Notes under the pieces: model-generated | Seen by the model: only the letters and a program-made list of their open reading frames with translations | What the model was told of the DNA's origin: nothing | Databases searched by the model: none | Part shown: positions 47,707 to 58,076 of the stretch, one piece after another | Layout: each line of letters opens with the position of its first letter | How positions within the stretch are numbered: the stretch's first letter is position 1 | Source: Cunninghamia lanceolata | Taxonomy: Eukaryota > Streptophyta > Pinopsida > Cupressales > Cupressaceae | NCBI GenBank assembly: GCA_027924645.1 | Contig: BSBN01001750.1 | Coordinates: forward strand, 1,178,001-1,242,000 | Direction of reading: 5' to 3' | Length of the DNA stretch: 64,000 nt | Made by a program: the position numbers and the translations under genes

Positions 47707-49370
47707 TAAAATTTAGCCCCCACTTTAATGTATGTATAAACACAAGGCCAATACATGCATTAAAGTAAAGTCAACAAACACAGCAAACACGTCAGGCACG
47801 AAGAAGACATGCCAAACATATTGAAGACAATAACAAGCACGCAAAACACGGAGAAGACAGTTACAGTCACGCAAAACATGAAGAATACAACATTGAAGAC
47901 ACGAAAAGCACAAAGAATACAGTGAATGCAGTGATTATTTTCTTTTCTTTTATTTTCTTTTTTTATTTTTCCCATATGAAATGCAAAATGCAAGTATAAG
48001 GAAAATAAACAAACAAATCCTAAAAAGTGTAGAGGAGTTGTTCACCACCAATCTTGCACTTTTTGAGAACAAACACACCAAACAAAATCCCAAGGTGTAG
48101 AGGAGCTCATCACCACCGGTCTTGCACCTTGAGAACAAACACGCCAAACAAATCCCAAAGTGTAGAGGAGCTCATCGCCACTAATCTTGCACTTTGAGAA
48201 CAAACACGCCATACATACACACACACACACATGGAAGACACGGAGAAAACACGGCAGACAAGCGATGGAGTGAAACTATTGCTAGATTCATCACCATCTC
48301 AGGCACATTATAGGCACACACCAACGATTGGGCTTTGCCACAACAACCGTCGAAAACACACTTAGGGGTTGAGTTAGTCAGAACCGCTCCCCGCCTCGCG
48401 ATGAGGACTTTTTAAAAATGACAAGATAGTGCCTGAGAAATACACCATCCCCGCCTCGCGATGAGGGCTTAAATGATTGTGATTGATTTTCAGATTGTTC
48501 AAACATGTTTACTATCATCTAAAGCAGATAAGTTACCTTATATATGCCCCCACCTTAAGGTGGTTGATATCATGGACCGATATCAAGCACGTTAAGGTAG
48601 GAAGAAAACACACAAGGGAACACGAGCTCTCGCAAAGCCCATGCCCCTCAGCGGTGACATGTACTTTACGATCGCCAAATATTCCCACAAACACAATTTC
48701 CTGCAAGAAAGGTGTTAGTGTCCAAATAATCATGATAAACAACAATGCATATGATCATCTACATGAAAGAGCCATGCAAGGCAAAAGATAAAGTGCGCAG
48801 AGTAACAGTATTGTTAAAGTGTTGTTAGCAAGATAAGATAACATCGACATCAACATCAAGATAGAGAAATCACATGGAGTGATTCCACTAGCCAAGCGTC
48901 GAATAATATGTAACAACCCCGTTGTCATGTATGGACTAGGTCCATTTTTTTATTACTCGCTAAAGGGACACTAGATCCGCATCAGTATAATATGTTTTTC
49001 GTCATCCGCCAACTAGGTGGAAACACTAGAGGAAGGTAAACAATAAATCAGAGAGGAGAACAAGTGCCTTAGGGACAGTCACGTAGGAGGGTGCCCCCAA
49101 GTCACCAACCGCAACGCAATGTCCGTAAGACACAACACACAACAATGAAATCAGAGGAGAGGAAATATAGAAGAATGATGATACAAATAGAAGGTGGTCA
49201 TGACAGAGGCAGTCTCCTAGTATCCTTGACCTTACAAGAGAATCAAGGGTCATCCTAGGAGGCCTAACAACACAACACATCACGGGGGAAGCACAACACG
49301 GAGGTAAAGGGTTAGAGATACTTACCTGTAGAGAGGTCCATGCTAGAAGTCATCATCGAGGAGGTCCTCA
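47707..49370. other. non-coding 3' region of element F
   Basis: About 1.66 kb without a supportable ORF. It contains the 65-68-bp tandem repeat at 48,027-48,215, a twice-repeated word CCCCGCCTCGCGATGAGG (48,390 and 48,450) and a short (CA)n run at 48,218. RT and integrase would be expected here in a full element and are not found. Confidence 0.6.
48027..48215. repeat. three tandem 65-68-bp units in element F
   Basis: Units start with GTGTAGAGGAG at 48,027, 48,095 and 48,160 and end with GAACAAACACGCC-type words. They are about 85-90% alike by eye. Confidence 0.88.
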
Positions 49371-49375
49371 TCCTC

Positions 49376-50491
49376 CTAGTCTCGGATTGTAGATGAAAGA
49401 GGTGTATAAGGCACTAAAGCCCAACTGTTGTTATTGTTTTGCTCATCTTTAAGGTCTTCTTGATTTGTTTCAACATTAGGTTGAATGTTCTCTTGTTCAT
49501 TTGCGATCCGTTGGGCATAGGCTTGTCTTCTCCTCCTTTCTTTTGCTAGTCTATTTCTTCTTGTCTTATTTCTTATTTCGTCATTGTTATGTTTTTCCAT
49601 AGTTTGTACAGTAGAGGAGGAAGCACCATGTTCAAATCTCATTGGTCTTGGTGGAATATTTTGTTGTTGATGAAATCCTGTCGATCCATGTAAGGATGAC
49701 GGAGGAGGGACCTCAGCGTAAAAGCCATATGTCCGTGGATGAGGTAGGGTATGGGACCTTTCCTTATCCACATTTCTCATGCCAAAAATCTCATCAAAGC
49801 CATAATAATCTTGTTTTATGCTTGCTTCTTGTTCTTCTCTTATTGGTTGCAAAGGAGCCCTGGCCACTCGAGCTAGTTGTTTTGCTTTGTATTTTCTGTA
49901 TTCTATGAAAGTTCTATCTCTTCATGGCTCAAGATCTGTCTCAGGTTGTGGCCAAAAATAATCAAGAATAAAGTTCTTGTCCTTAGCCGGAGATTGATAA
50001 TCATTATGACGGATAGTACGGATCTCTCCACGCAAAGGAAATTTTATACATTTGTGAATGGTAAAAGAAACAACATTCATAGATTTAAGCCAAGGATGTC
50101 CAAGTTTTACATGGAAGAGGTTAGATAAGGGGATTATATCAAATGACTAATCCACAGCTTTATCATAGACCGAGACCATTAGAGTTATCTTGCCAGTTGG
50201 TTTCATTAAAGCTCCATTATGTGTTTTAATTCTCAAATTCGACGGTTCATAAGATTCATGCACCATTTCATGTTTAAGGAGGAAATCTTCAGTGACCACG
50301 TTTGTTATGCAATTAGGATTTATGAGTGTTCCATGCACAGGTTGTTCCATTATCTTTACCGTGATATAAAGAGGCCCTTCGGTTTCTACCATTTCTTTGT
50401 CATGAGGTGTGAATGTTATTTCAAGCTCAGGGGCTCTTCTTTTCAAATGAGGCCTAGGAGCAAACCTAGCATTATTATATTGAGAAGCCAT
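49376..50491 (-). pseudogene. gypsy retropepsin-like ORF of element F, active site altered
   Basis: The ATG at 50,491 begins an Arg/His-rich stretch followed by a retropepsin-type domain (about 50,440-49,990): PLYITVKIMEQ, then GTLINPNCITNVV where the family has an Asp in place of the Asn after LI, then a GKI-type strand, IIPLSNLFHV and LGHPWL (family LGRPWL). One in-frame stop at 50,147 interrupts it. The same frame continues to 49,376 as a Gln/Asn/Arg-rich tail with a basic cluster RRNRLAKERRRR. With the catalytic Asp replaced, the protease is presumably inactive. No zinc knuckle precedes it, so gag proper is also missing or unrecognised. Family call from the domain pattern; subclass by primer site and leader only. 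Confidence 0.65.
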
Positions 50492-50599
50492 TTTTAAGTT
50501 TGCAAAGGAGTGTCAAATCAGATTTTCAAGATCTTCCAAAACTTATGCAAAAGGCAAATGCAAAAGTGTTGTCGAATATGCTCTAAAATACTTGATTTT

Positions 50600-51100
50600 T
50601 CAACTTTTCTCAATGCAAATGAATGAAAGAAAAGGTGTTGAAAAGATTTTCAAGGGGGACAACACATGATATACCTAAAAATAGTCCACTAATGCAAAAA
50701 TACCTTTCACAACACGCTTTTGAAACAACTCTAGAGAGTCCATAAGTCAAAATCTAGTGAAAATAGGCCAAAATATGTGATTTTACACCAAATGTCAATG
50801 CAGAAGAGTAGGGCAATGGGTGTTGTAAGGAAAATGATGATGGACAGCAACTTATAACAGTAATAACAGCCACCTAATTACAAAAAATCCATTACAACAC
50901 ACCTATAGTGCCACTCTAGATCAAACCCTAATGCAAAAATAGCAAAAATATGCAAATTTTCACAAAATTTTAATGCAAAAGCCCAAAAGAAAGGGTGTTG
51001 TAAGGAAATTGAAAAGGGGCAGCAAATAATAACCCTAATGACAGCCAATTAGTGAAACAAAATCCCTTACAACATGCTTGGAGTGCAAATCTAACAAGAC
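50600..51100. repeat. three ~180-bp leader units, each able to form a hairpin
   Basis: The words GTGTTGAAAAG (50,635), GTGTTGTAAGG (50,820) and GTGTTGTAAGG (50,995) recur at 185- and 175-base spacing. Each is followed 60-70 bases later by its near-complement (CTTTCACAACAC, ATTACAACAC, CCTTACAAC). The array lies between the primer site and the protease-like ORF of element F. Confidence 0.65.
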
Positions 51101-51724
51101 GACAAGGCCAAATCTAGTGAAAAAATGCAAGTTTTCAAGCCCTAGACATGAAATTTCGCAAGGAGGCCACTATGATGCAACACTACAATTAGAAATCAGA
51201 CCTAATGAGTGTTTTAATGAAGTAGTAAAAGTTGAAACAAGATTTTGACTACAACCCTAGCGCATGCAAAACTAGGTTTTTATGAAAAATGCACAATTTT
51301 CAAGCGATTTTTAACAAATCAAGCATGCAAACGTAATATAAATGAATTGTAAATGATGAATTTCTTTAATTTAAATTAGATCTAATGAAAATAACAGAAA
51401 TTAAATTAAATTTAATGCCAATTACTTCAAATTTTACAAAAAAAAAATACAAGCCTAATATGCCAATTTTTTTGTAATTTTTCAAAAAAATTCAATTTTT
51501 TTGTAATTTTTCAAATGCAATATTGAAAATAATAAATTGAATGATAATGAATTTCAGATCTAATGTAAAAATTAGAGAATTAATTGAATGAATGCAAACT
51601 ATGTCAAAATCAAACCCCAGAATGCAATTTTTTTCAATTTTTCCAAATATATCATTTTTTTTTGTAAATTTTCAAAGGCAATGAGATGAATGAATGTAAA
51701 TCTATGAAACAACACTCAGCAAGG

Positions 51725-51757
51725 TGCCAAAAATTCAAAAACACGGGTTCACCAAAA
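51725..51757 (-). other. primer-site region of element F
   Basis: Minus strand beside the 5' LTR reads TTTTGGTGAACCCGTG and, 22 bases further, TTTTTGGCACCTTGC. The second resembles the tRNA-Asp-type site (TGGCGCCGTTGCC) common in Tat/Athila elements. I cannot tell which is used. Confidence 0.4.
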
Positions 51758-53011
51758 CGTTTAATGGGAAAAGATGAAGAATGGTGGTTGTATGGGGGGG
51801 TTTAGTTTGAATCCTCCTTTCCACTAAACATTCCAAGGGCTTTTCAACCAAGTGCTTCTCCTATCGAGAGGAAAGTCATCTATCAGATTGGGTTGCCACT
51901 TGGTTTGCTGGGAAATTCAGAAGTTATCACACAATGTTGTTAATTAATGCTCTTATGCTCCTGAAACCCTAATTTAAGCAAAACAGTAAGTAAATCTGCA
52001 AATTACGACTAATACTATTGGAATTAGACAAAGGGCAGAGAACCTTAACTCACTGTTTTTCGCAATCCGAAAAACAGAAATGTCAGGGAGAATGGTGATG
52101 GCGCCCTAGTCCAAGGTACAGGTTTTTCTGTGGATTCCCGATCTCTTTCTAACACTAATTTCTGTTGTATCTTCAGTTTTCGTCAAATTTGATGTGGAGA
52201 ACAATGGTGATGGCCTAGTCCAAGCAGGCTCCTCCTTCGGGATCTAGTATCTCCACAGTGTCCTCTTACTCCTTGCAACTCCACTTCTTCCGCTTTTGCA
52301 ACCTGTAACCTGCAATCACAAGAAGTGTGGGAGGGGGTTGTGGTGTTTAGAGGCTTGCCTCAGTCAAGCCTCGGAGAGACATTCAAGTCTTCCGAACACT
52401 GTTGTCAAAGAGAGTGCGTATCCTTGTGGGATAGAGGCAAAAATCCAAATGATAATGATGATAAAACACAATAGATGTCACCTTGATGATGAAGCTCTCA
52501 TGGAAGAAAGATGCTCTTCAATGCCATGAGGAGGAGATGGAATCCAACCTGCAAAAACAAACACAATAACAATGCGATGCTCTGCAACACAATGAAGGCC
52601 TTGATCACTTTAACATAAGCTCATGAATCACAATGTCCATCTAATTTCCATTTAGTTTGCAAATGATAACCTAAACATGCTTATATATGCAACTACTAAG
52701 ATTCCCACCAAGAATTTAGTAATTAAAACTTATGATGTCGGCCTGAGACCCAAATAACGGTCACAAACCCGACATTTGAATTTAGGGCAGACCCAAAATA
52801 GGGTTGGACTAGGTCACTAGCGCCCTTGTCCACCCCCTGTCTTTGTTCCGGGATCATTAAATTAGCACCCCCTAGGTCCTATTTGTCACAAGACCCAAGG
52901 GTTTTCTCATCGGGAGTTTGAATTATTATGCAAGATGCTCTAAATGCAATCTAAAGACCCGGGAGCTAAACCTTAAAAGGAAAAAGCCCCCAAGGGTGCA
53001 TTTTTCCGACA
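51758..53011 (-). repeat. 5' LTR of element F
   Basis: 1,254 bases. Its left end reads CGTTTAATGGG, so the expected TG has become CG. Its right end is TTTCCGACA followed by TAATA before the target repeat. Confidence 0.88.
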
Positions 53012-53291
53012 TAATACTATCGTTGGAGATGGTCGTGTGGGGTCTGGCGTGGAGATTGTGTCAATGTCGTGCTAGAAGGTGCTATGGTTTTTTCTCCTAT
53101 GATTGTGGTGCAATGTACTACTGTGGCTCGTGTTTCTCCGACTATGGTGTAGGGCACTACTACAAATGGCGCTAGGGCTCCTAATACTACACAGGGGTCA
53201 ATGTGTTGTTCCCTTTCCTATGCGGTCATGGCTGGTTCAGGGACTCCTGCTCGCCCAATGACCCCTGCCCCGCTCCCAAACTGCCCTTGTC

Positions 53292-53900
53292 GTGGTTTGT
53301 GGACAGGAGGTTGTTGATAATGAAGAGTTTTACAATCGTCGTGACATTATTGGCAAATTTAATAGCTTGTGGCCCTATCTTCTTGACTTGAACAAATGGG
53401 TTTCAGATTCATGGTTGCCTCTTATTGAGGGTAAGACCGAGCTTTATCCTTATGCACAGGGCTTCTTCATTGTGACCTTTGACACTATGACTGACAAGGA
53501 TTTGGTGTTGGATGGCAAGTTATTATGGAGCGAGCACTCCCTCTCACTCAAGCCATGGTTGTCATCGTTCAACCCCCTTTTTGAACCTCTCAATACCAGG
53601 CTTGTCTGGGTTAGGCTACCCAATCTTCCTCTCCAGTTGTGGGAAGAATCCTACTACGAGGCTATTGGTAACACTACTGCTCATTTTTTGAAGATGGACA
53701 CTACTACTTTCGCCATGGGTCTCACCATGTTTCCTGTATTCTAGTTGACATTGATATCTCCTAAGCTCTCCCTAGGGATATTGTTCTAATGGTTGGGGAT
53801 AGGCCTTGGACTCAGTGGCTCGATTATGAAGGTCTCCCATTTTGCTACAAACAATGTTTTACCATCGGCCACCTAGCATTTGATTGTTCTTGCTCTCACC
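53292..53900 (+). pseudogene. LINE ORF1-type protein: DUF4283-like domain plus zinc knuckle
   Basis: The reading from 53,292 to 53,744 contains the DUF4283 pattern of plant LINE ORF1 and related proteins: FFIVTFDTMTDKDLVLDGK, SLSLKPW, and VWVRLPNLPLQLW.E. A one-base shift near 53,735 leads into DIVLMVGDRPWTQWLDYEGLPF and a CCHC-type knuckle CYKQCFTIGHLAFDC (53,850-53,890), with an in-frame stop between. Upstream, 53,022-53,291 and the stretch 46,331-46,461 beyond element F continue the same gene towards its start. ORF1 binds the LINE RNA. There are several stops, so it is inactive. Confidence 0.7.
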
Positions 53901-54807
53901 ACAAGGCTGGCACAACTTCGTGGTGGTAGAATACCCACATAGACCACTTGACAATTAATGGTTCTAATCCTCAAGATGACTATTCTCTTTCAAATGTCGT
54001 GTCTTCTCAAGATGTTGGGTCTTCTCTTCCCGTCCCTTGGTGACGAGTCTCACTCCTGTGGGGGGCTCCCTCAATGGTTGGCATAGCATTGATGAATTCC
54101 TCAACTTCTACTGAGACCTCTTCTTCAACCCTGGTGTAGGTTGCTTCCTCTGTGGCTCCCTCTCCCCACACAACACTAAGTGATGGGATCCCTACTCCTG
54201 ACATGTCAACGACTATAGTGTGTCATGCAGTATATTCGGCTGGTCTATATCCCTCTTTGTAGGAGATGTCTCGTGTGGAGGTGACGGTCGAGGGCTACCC
54301 TCTCCTGTCTTCTCGTTTAGAGGATTTAGATAAGAATGTATCGTGGACAATTGTCTCCCTACTCCTGACACATCGACGACTATAGTGTGTCATGTGGTAT
54401 ATTTCGCTGGTCTATATCCCTCTCTGCAGGAGATGTCTCGTGTGGAGGTGACAGTCGAGGGCTACCCTCTCCTCTCTTCCTATTCTGAGGATTTAGATAA
54501 GAATGTATCCTGGACAGAAGAGAGGTCTTCCCAAACCTGTAGCTGAATCCCACACTCAAATTAAGGGTGTGCAGATTGAGAGGTCGGGGTTTGACGTTGT
54601 GTAGGCTGCTGACTCCTTAATGTTTTGTTTGGTGTTGTTTTGTTTTGGAAGCAGGGCTACAATTGTGTTGTTCAGCAATTGTCCATCTAGTTCGTTGTTT
54701 ATGTTCAACTGCATTGTGGTTCTTCTCTTTTAGAACCAACTCTTCTCTACATGTGTGGCGCTGCTTGTAAAGGGTTGGGGCCCTTCAACCCTTTTTACCA
54801 TTATCAA
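53901..54807 (+). other. 3' part of the ORF1-only LINE
   Basis: About 0.9 kb with no RT or endonuclease reading. It includes the 167-bp tandem duplication and ends in a T-rich, then ACCATTATCAA tail at the target repeat. Confidence 0.6.
54191..54520. repeat. 167-bp tandem duplication in the LINE
   Basis: The unit beginning CCTACTCCTGACA at 54,191 recurs at 54,358; the copies differ at roughly ten sites. The unit length leaves remainder two on division by three, so it would shift any frame. Confidence 0.88.
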
Positions 54808-54824
54808 AACTTAGTCTAGTTGTA

Positions 54825-55739
54825 TCCAAAATTATCCACTAAAATATCATCAACATTGGAGGAATGTGCATGAAAGGACACATGCACGATACCTGCACAG
54901 CTCCTATTCAGTCAAATTATCTCATATCAGTTTGTTTCCACCATTCGATTTGTAAGCTAAAGCTAATAGTGGTTGTTACTAGTTCAATTCAAATGAAATT
55001 AATGACCCTTTGTGTGAAACATCCATTCAGATAAGCTAGAGCCCCATGTCTTTTTTAACCATATTTTTTTCAACGTCTTTCACAATATAATCAATTCAGT
55101 TCATCTGATACAATTAATTCAATTCCGTCAGGACTGTAAATATATTGGTTCATGATTTTTTTTAAAAATCAAATTCTAATAGCCTGAACTATAAGTGGAC
55201 ATTTCAGAAACATCAAAAACTACCATGCAAAGCGAATATGCATCGGCATAATCCATTTTGAGAATTTTAGAGAATTGCAACAAATAGAGAAAATATAAAA
55301 ATGAAACCACAAAAACAAAATTGTTTTGCCTCCATTAGCAATAACAATGTGTTGATAAATCTGTTATAACTTTTGAACTCATAGGGAGAAGGAAAAAAAT
55401 ATCCAATTTTACACTTACAATATACTGAGTGAATGCATCATGGGCAGTAAATATCTAAAGCCTGTGTATGCACATTTCCACAAGACAAATGGTTAAGATA
55501 ATGAAACCTTACTTAAGTGCAGCAAATGTCTCCGTAAAATTAACTGCAAGTACAAAGTTAAATCAATCGTATCTGTGTACATTACTATTAGTTTAAGCCT
55601 AACTTGATTTTATTAGGAGTCCTGCCCATAAGTTGCTAATAATGATCAGATATGGATATGTTAATTGAATGACAGTAGATTCAACATCAAAAACTTATTT
55701 ATTGTTTGCAATTATTCAAATTTCATCCTTTTTTCTTGT
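54825..55739. other. unassigned A+T-rich sequence
   Basis: About 0.9 kb between the LINE and the 55.7-kb ORFs. No gene or repeat boundary seen apart from the inverted 15-mer at 54,829-54,843. Confidence 0.3.
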
Positions 55740-56173
55740 TATAGGCACAATAAGACCTGCCACAGCCATCCCTTGTGGTTAGTCTATTGGCAGATGCCAG
55801 ATGGAGGAAACTATATGCAGCTAACAAAATGCCCCAAACATTTCACGAGGATTTACTCCCACATGTTTGGAGTATGGCCACTGCCTTTGATGGAAGAGCA
55901 ATTTATCAGCAAATTGGTTTGCCGCAATGCCAGATACCCATTCAAAATCCCCTTAGTGAAGCAATTGTTGGAAAATTTACTTCTTTCAATGGGCAACTGA
56001 AGATATTATATGACTATAAAAAACTAGAGGATACAGGCACCTTTACACCATGGGATCCAGCAAAAGTGAGGGCATCATCAATTGTCCCACACCTAAAAGC
56101 TCCTAAGAAACAAGGAGCTTTGTTGAAGCAATCGTCTATACAAGGACATTTGTTTCTTCTTTCTCCACAATAG
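55740..56173 (+). CDS. unrecognised exon-like ORF, 133 codons
   Basis: An open plus-strand reading from before 55,775 to the TAG at 56,171. It has well-mixed, protein-like composition, unlike the low-complexity chance ORFs nearby: Trp, Pro, Cys and His residues spread through motifs such as RKLYAANKMP, LLPHVWSMATAFDG and LKILYDYKKLEDTG. Its last ~25 residues (VPHLKAPKK..., SSIQGHLF) resemble the end of the reading at 56,556-56,759 (VRNLKERK..., GSIQGQLFSL). I do not recognise the family. It could be part of a host gene broken by the gypsy fragment that follows, or a pseudogene. The upstream start is unclear and a splice acceptor (TTATAGGC at 55,740) is plausible. Confidence 0.4.
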
Positions 56174-56185
56174 CAGCTGGCACCT

Positions 56186-56550
56186 TTGCATGCAATTGTT
56201 ATTAGGGTAAGGAAAAATAATGGTTATTTTGGTTCATTGAAATATAATATCATCAATGCTCTAGTGTTTGGTCTTCCTAATTTGCAGCAGCAGTTCAAAG
56301 TTGATATAGATGCAAGTAGACTATGTGGGCAGTTTTTTTGCAAGGATGCAAGCTCTTTTGTTACCATTCAGCGATATTTTCTAAAGCTATAGGGGATTAC
56401 TCTACTTGTAAAAGAGAAGTGTATGCACTTGTTCAAACAATTAAGAAATGGAATCATTATTTGTTGGGAAAGAAAAAAACTGTTCATAGCAATCATAAAC
56501 CTCGTCAATATAAGCAAGAACAAAATGGATTGCACCCTAGAAACTAGGTC
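56186..56550 (+). pseudogene. Ty3/gypsy RT-RNase H fragment
   Basis: The plus-strand reading contains LPNLQQQFKVDIDAS, the connection between RT and RNase H with the first RNase H Asp. After a frameshift it gives YSTCKREVYALVQTIKKWNHYLLGKK and VHSNHKPRQY (family VHSDHEAL.Y, Asp changed to Asn). Only about 120 codons survive, with no LTR beside them, so it is a scrap carried between two stretches of unknown ORF. Confidence 0.7.
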
Positions 56551-56555
56551 AAGGC

Positions 56556-56759
56556 ATGACCCTTCCAATGATCACTGCTGTTGAGATGTGGATGCCTCTA
56601 CCACCTCACTTCTGCACGAGTTCTGCACGAGTGAGGAATCTTAAGGAAAGAAAGCAGGTAGTGTTAGGTGGCTCCATTCAAGGTCAGTTATTCTCCTTGG
56701 GATCTTCATCGGATATCACTGTCCTTTCTCATGTAAACCTCACTGACGTTGGTTTGTAA
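56556..56759 (+). other. unrecognised short ORF, tail similar to 55.7-kb ORF
   Basis: 67 codons ending at the TAA at 56,757. The second half (SIQGQLFSLGSSSDITVLSHV) repeats the wording at the end of the 56,173 reading. It may be the continuation or a partial duplicate of the same unknown gene, separated from it by the gypsy scrap. Confidence 0.35.
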
Positions 56760-57503
56760 TTTCTCAATCTCATTTTTCCCACAAACCAACCAGAGAAAAA
56801 GAAAATGTAGAGATAATTACATTGGGAGATCACAAACCCCAATGAGATAATCCATTAAGGAGTGACTGAAATTGAAAAAGATGAGACTTGTGTCCACGTG
56901 AATGATATTGCAGATGTAGTAAAATGGTTGAACCAACAGCAACTTCCAAATTACATCAGCATTCATACTTAAAACCCAAATAAATTATGGACTGCAACTA
57001 CTCTTTTATGTGAGGAAAATAATAATAGTGTATAATATTATTTGCAATAACGATATCACTTTAGAGCAATACTTCTTATAACAGAAAAATCATCTTTTAT
57101 AACAACAGAATATGTCACATCAGAAAGTAGGCCAAGCATTTTTCCCCAAAGCAGCAAAAAGATGATTCCTTGCTATCTTGTACCTTATGCACAGAGCAAA
57201 AAGATGATTCTTCTGGTAAAACAATGATAAACACCATTTCCTGTGAATGACTTCTTGAATGAATGCCAGAGCAAATGTAAGGAGAAATGGTATGATAAAG
57301 TTACAACATTCTTCAGGAAATGGCAATTAAGGAGCTGTTCTTGCATAAATTACATAAATTACATGTTTGAATGAAGTCATGCATTTTATTCCTAACAAGA
57401 AGAAACAGAAATCATACTTGTTATTGCTGCAAAAGCCTACAAGACATTCCAAATAATCAAGGATAAATTATTCTACAGAATAATGTGCATTTTTTAGAAA
57501 GCG
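56760..57503. other. 3' flank of the NPH3-type exon
   Basis: No gene supported. On the minus strand this would hold the 3' untranslated region of the NPH3-family gene; no certain polyadenylation signal was picked. Confidence 0.35.
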
Positions 57504-58076
57504 TTAATTTGCAGAAGATACATTTCGCTTGTGCCGTGATTGTTTTGGCTTAAGTTGGTCCTGTTCTTTCATACCATCATGTTGATTGCTGATAGCGGCT
57601 TCTTGTGTGGTGCAAAATTGAGATTTAATCCTAAATCCAAACATCTTTGAAACTGAATTCCATGGGCCTTTGCCTTTGCCTAACTTCTGAATCTCTTGTT
57701 TCATGCTGGAACATTCTTTTTCAAGCTCAGAAACACGCAATCTCATATTATCCATTCCCACTTTTAGGACCTGGTTTTCCCTTACTGCATTGGCCCAGCC
57801 TTCTCCACGCATAGCTGACGGTTGTATGGCCCCTTCATTGGAGATAGGAATATTATGTCTCAGGGCCCGTGAAGTGTCAAGGTTGTCTGAGACTAGAAAG
57901 CAACCTGCAATAGAAGTCCGTAACTGTAATTGCTCAAAGAACAACACTTGAACCACCACCCGGAGCGGTAATCTCTCATTTTGTGCAGCATGAGTACAAG
58001 CCTCTAAGGAAAGTTTCTGACAATCCATAAGCCTACATAGTTGTTCTCGTTCTGAATCAGTAAGCCAATGGTGTGC
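57504..58076 (-). CDS. terminal exon of an NPH3/RPT2-like gene
   Basis: The minus strand reads, after a good acceptor (TTTGATTTCAG at 58,087-58,077), [17 protein letters not shown] and then [31 protein letters not shown] (58,026 down), the hallmark C-terminal part of the NPH3 domain. Next come [10 protein letters not shown], a coiled coil ([11 protein letters not shown]..., [14 protein letters not shown], 57,790-57,680) and a basic tail ending at the TAA at 57,504. NPH3/RPT2 proteins pair a BTB domain with NPH3 and act as CUL3 ubiquitin-ligase adaptors in phototropin and auxin responses at the plasma membrane. The exon of about 190 codons is fully open. The BTB and earlier NPH3 exons are not in the 5.9 kb upstream, which is filled by retroelements H and G. 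It is either a long-intron gene or a stranded exon. Confidence 0.85.
   Translation of the reverse strand, partial: AHHWLTDSEREQLCRLMDCQKLSLEACTHAAQNERLPLRVVVQVLFFEQLQLRTSIAGCFLVSDNLDTSRALRHNIPISNEGAIQPSAMRGEGWANAVRENQVLKVGMDNMRLRVSELEKECSSMKQEIQKLGKGKGPWNSVSKMFGFRIKSQFCTTQEAAISNQHDGMKEQDQLKPKQSRHKRNVSSAN

Larger units (their letters stand above)
46462..53016 (-). mobile_element. element F: Tat/Athila-like gypsy derivative without RT or integrase
   Basis: LTRs (46,462-47,706 and 51,758-53,011) are flanked by CTATC at 46,457-46,461 and 53,017-53,021. At the right side five bases TAATA lie between the LTR's terminal ACA and the duplication. The minus-strand order is 5' LTR, primer-like site, ~1.2-kb leader with hairpin repeats, a protease-like ORF, a long 3' non-coding part with tandem repeats, polypurine tract (AAGTGGGGGCTA), 3' LTR. 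RT and integrase are absent. It splits the ORF1-only LINE. Confidence 0.83.
46318..54807 (+). mobile_element. short non-LTR (LINE-like) element carrying ORF1 only
   Basis: A 17-bp exact repeat AACTTAGTCTAGTTGTA flanks it (46,301-46,317 and 54,808-54,824), the long target duplication typical of LINE insertion. After removing the nested gypsy element F (46,462-53,016 plus its 5-bp repeat), about 1,930 bases remain. They contain an ORF1-type coding region and a 3' tail ending in TTTTTACCATTATCAA, but no endonuclease or reverse transcriptase. The 5' end is at 46,318, before an ATG at about 46,331. Known LINE biology suggests mobilisation in trans by a full-length relative. Alternatively an autonomous element lost ORF2 by internal deletion. 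Confidence 0.78.

Noticed and set aside
53203..53391. 62-codon plus-strand ORF overlapping the LINE ORF1
   Set aside because: A different frame from the DUF4283-like reading and without matching motifs.
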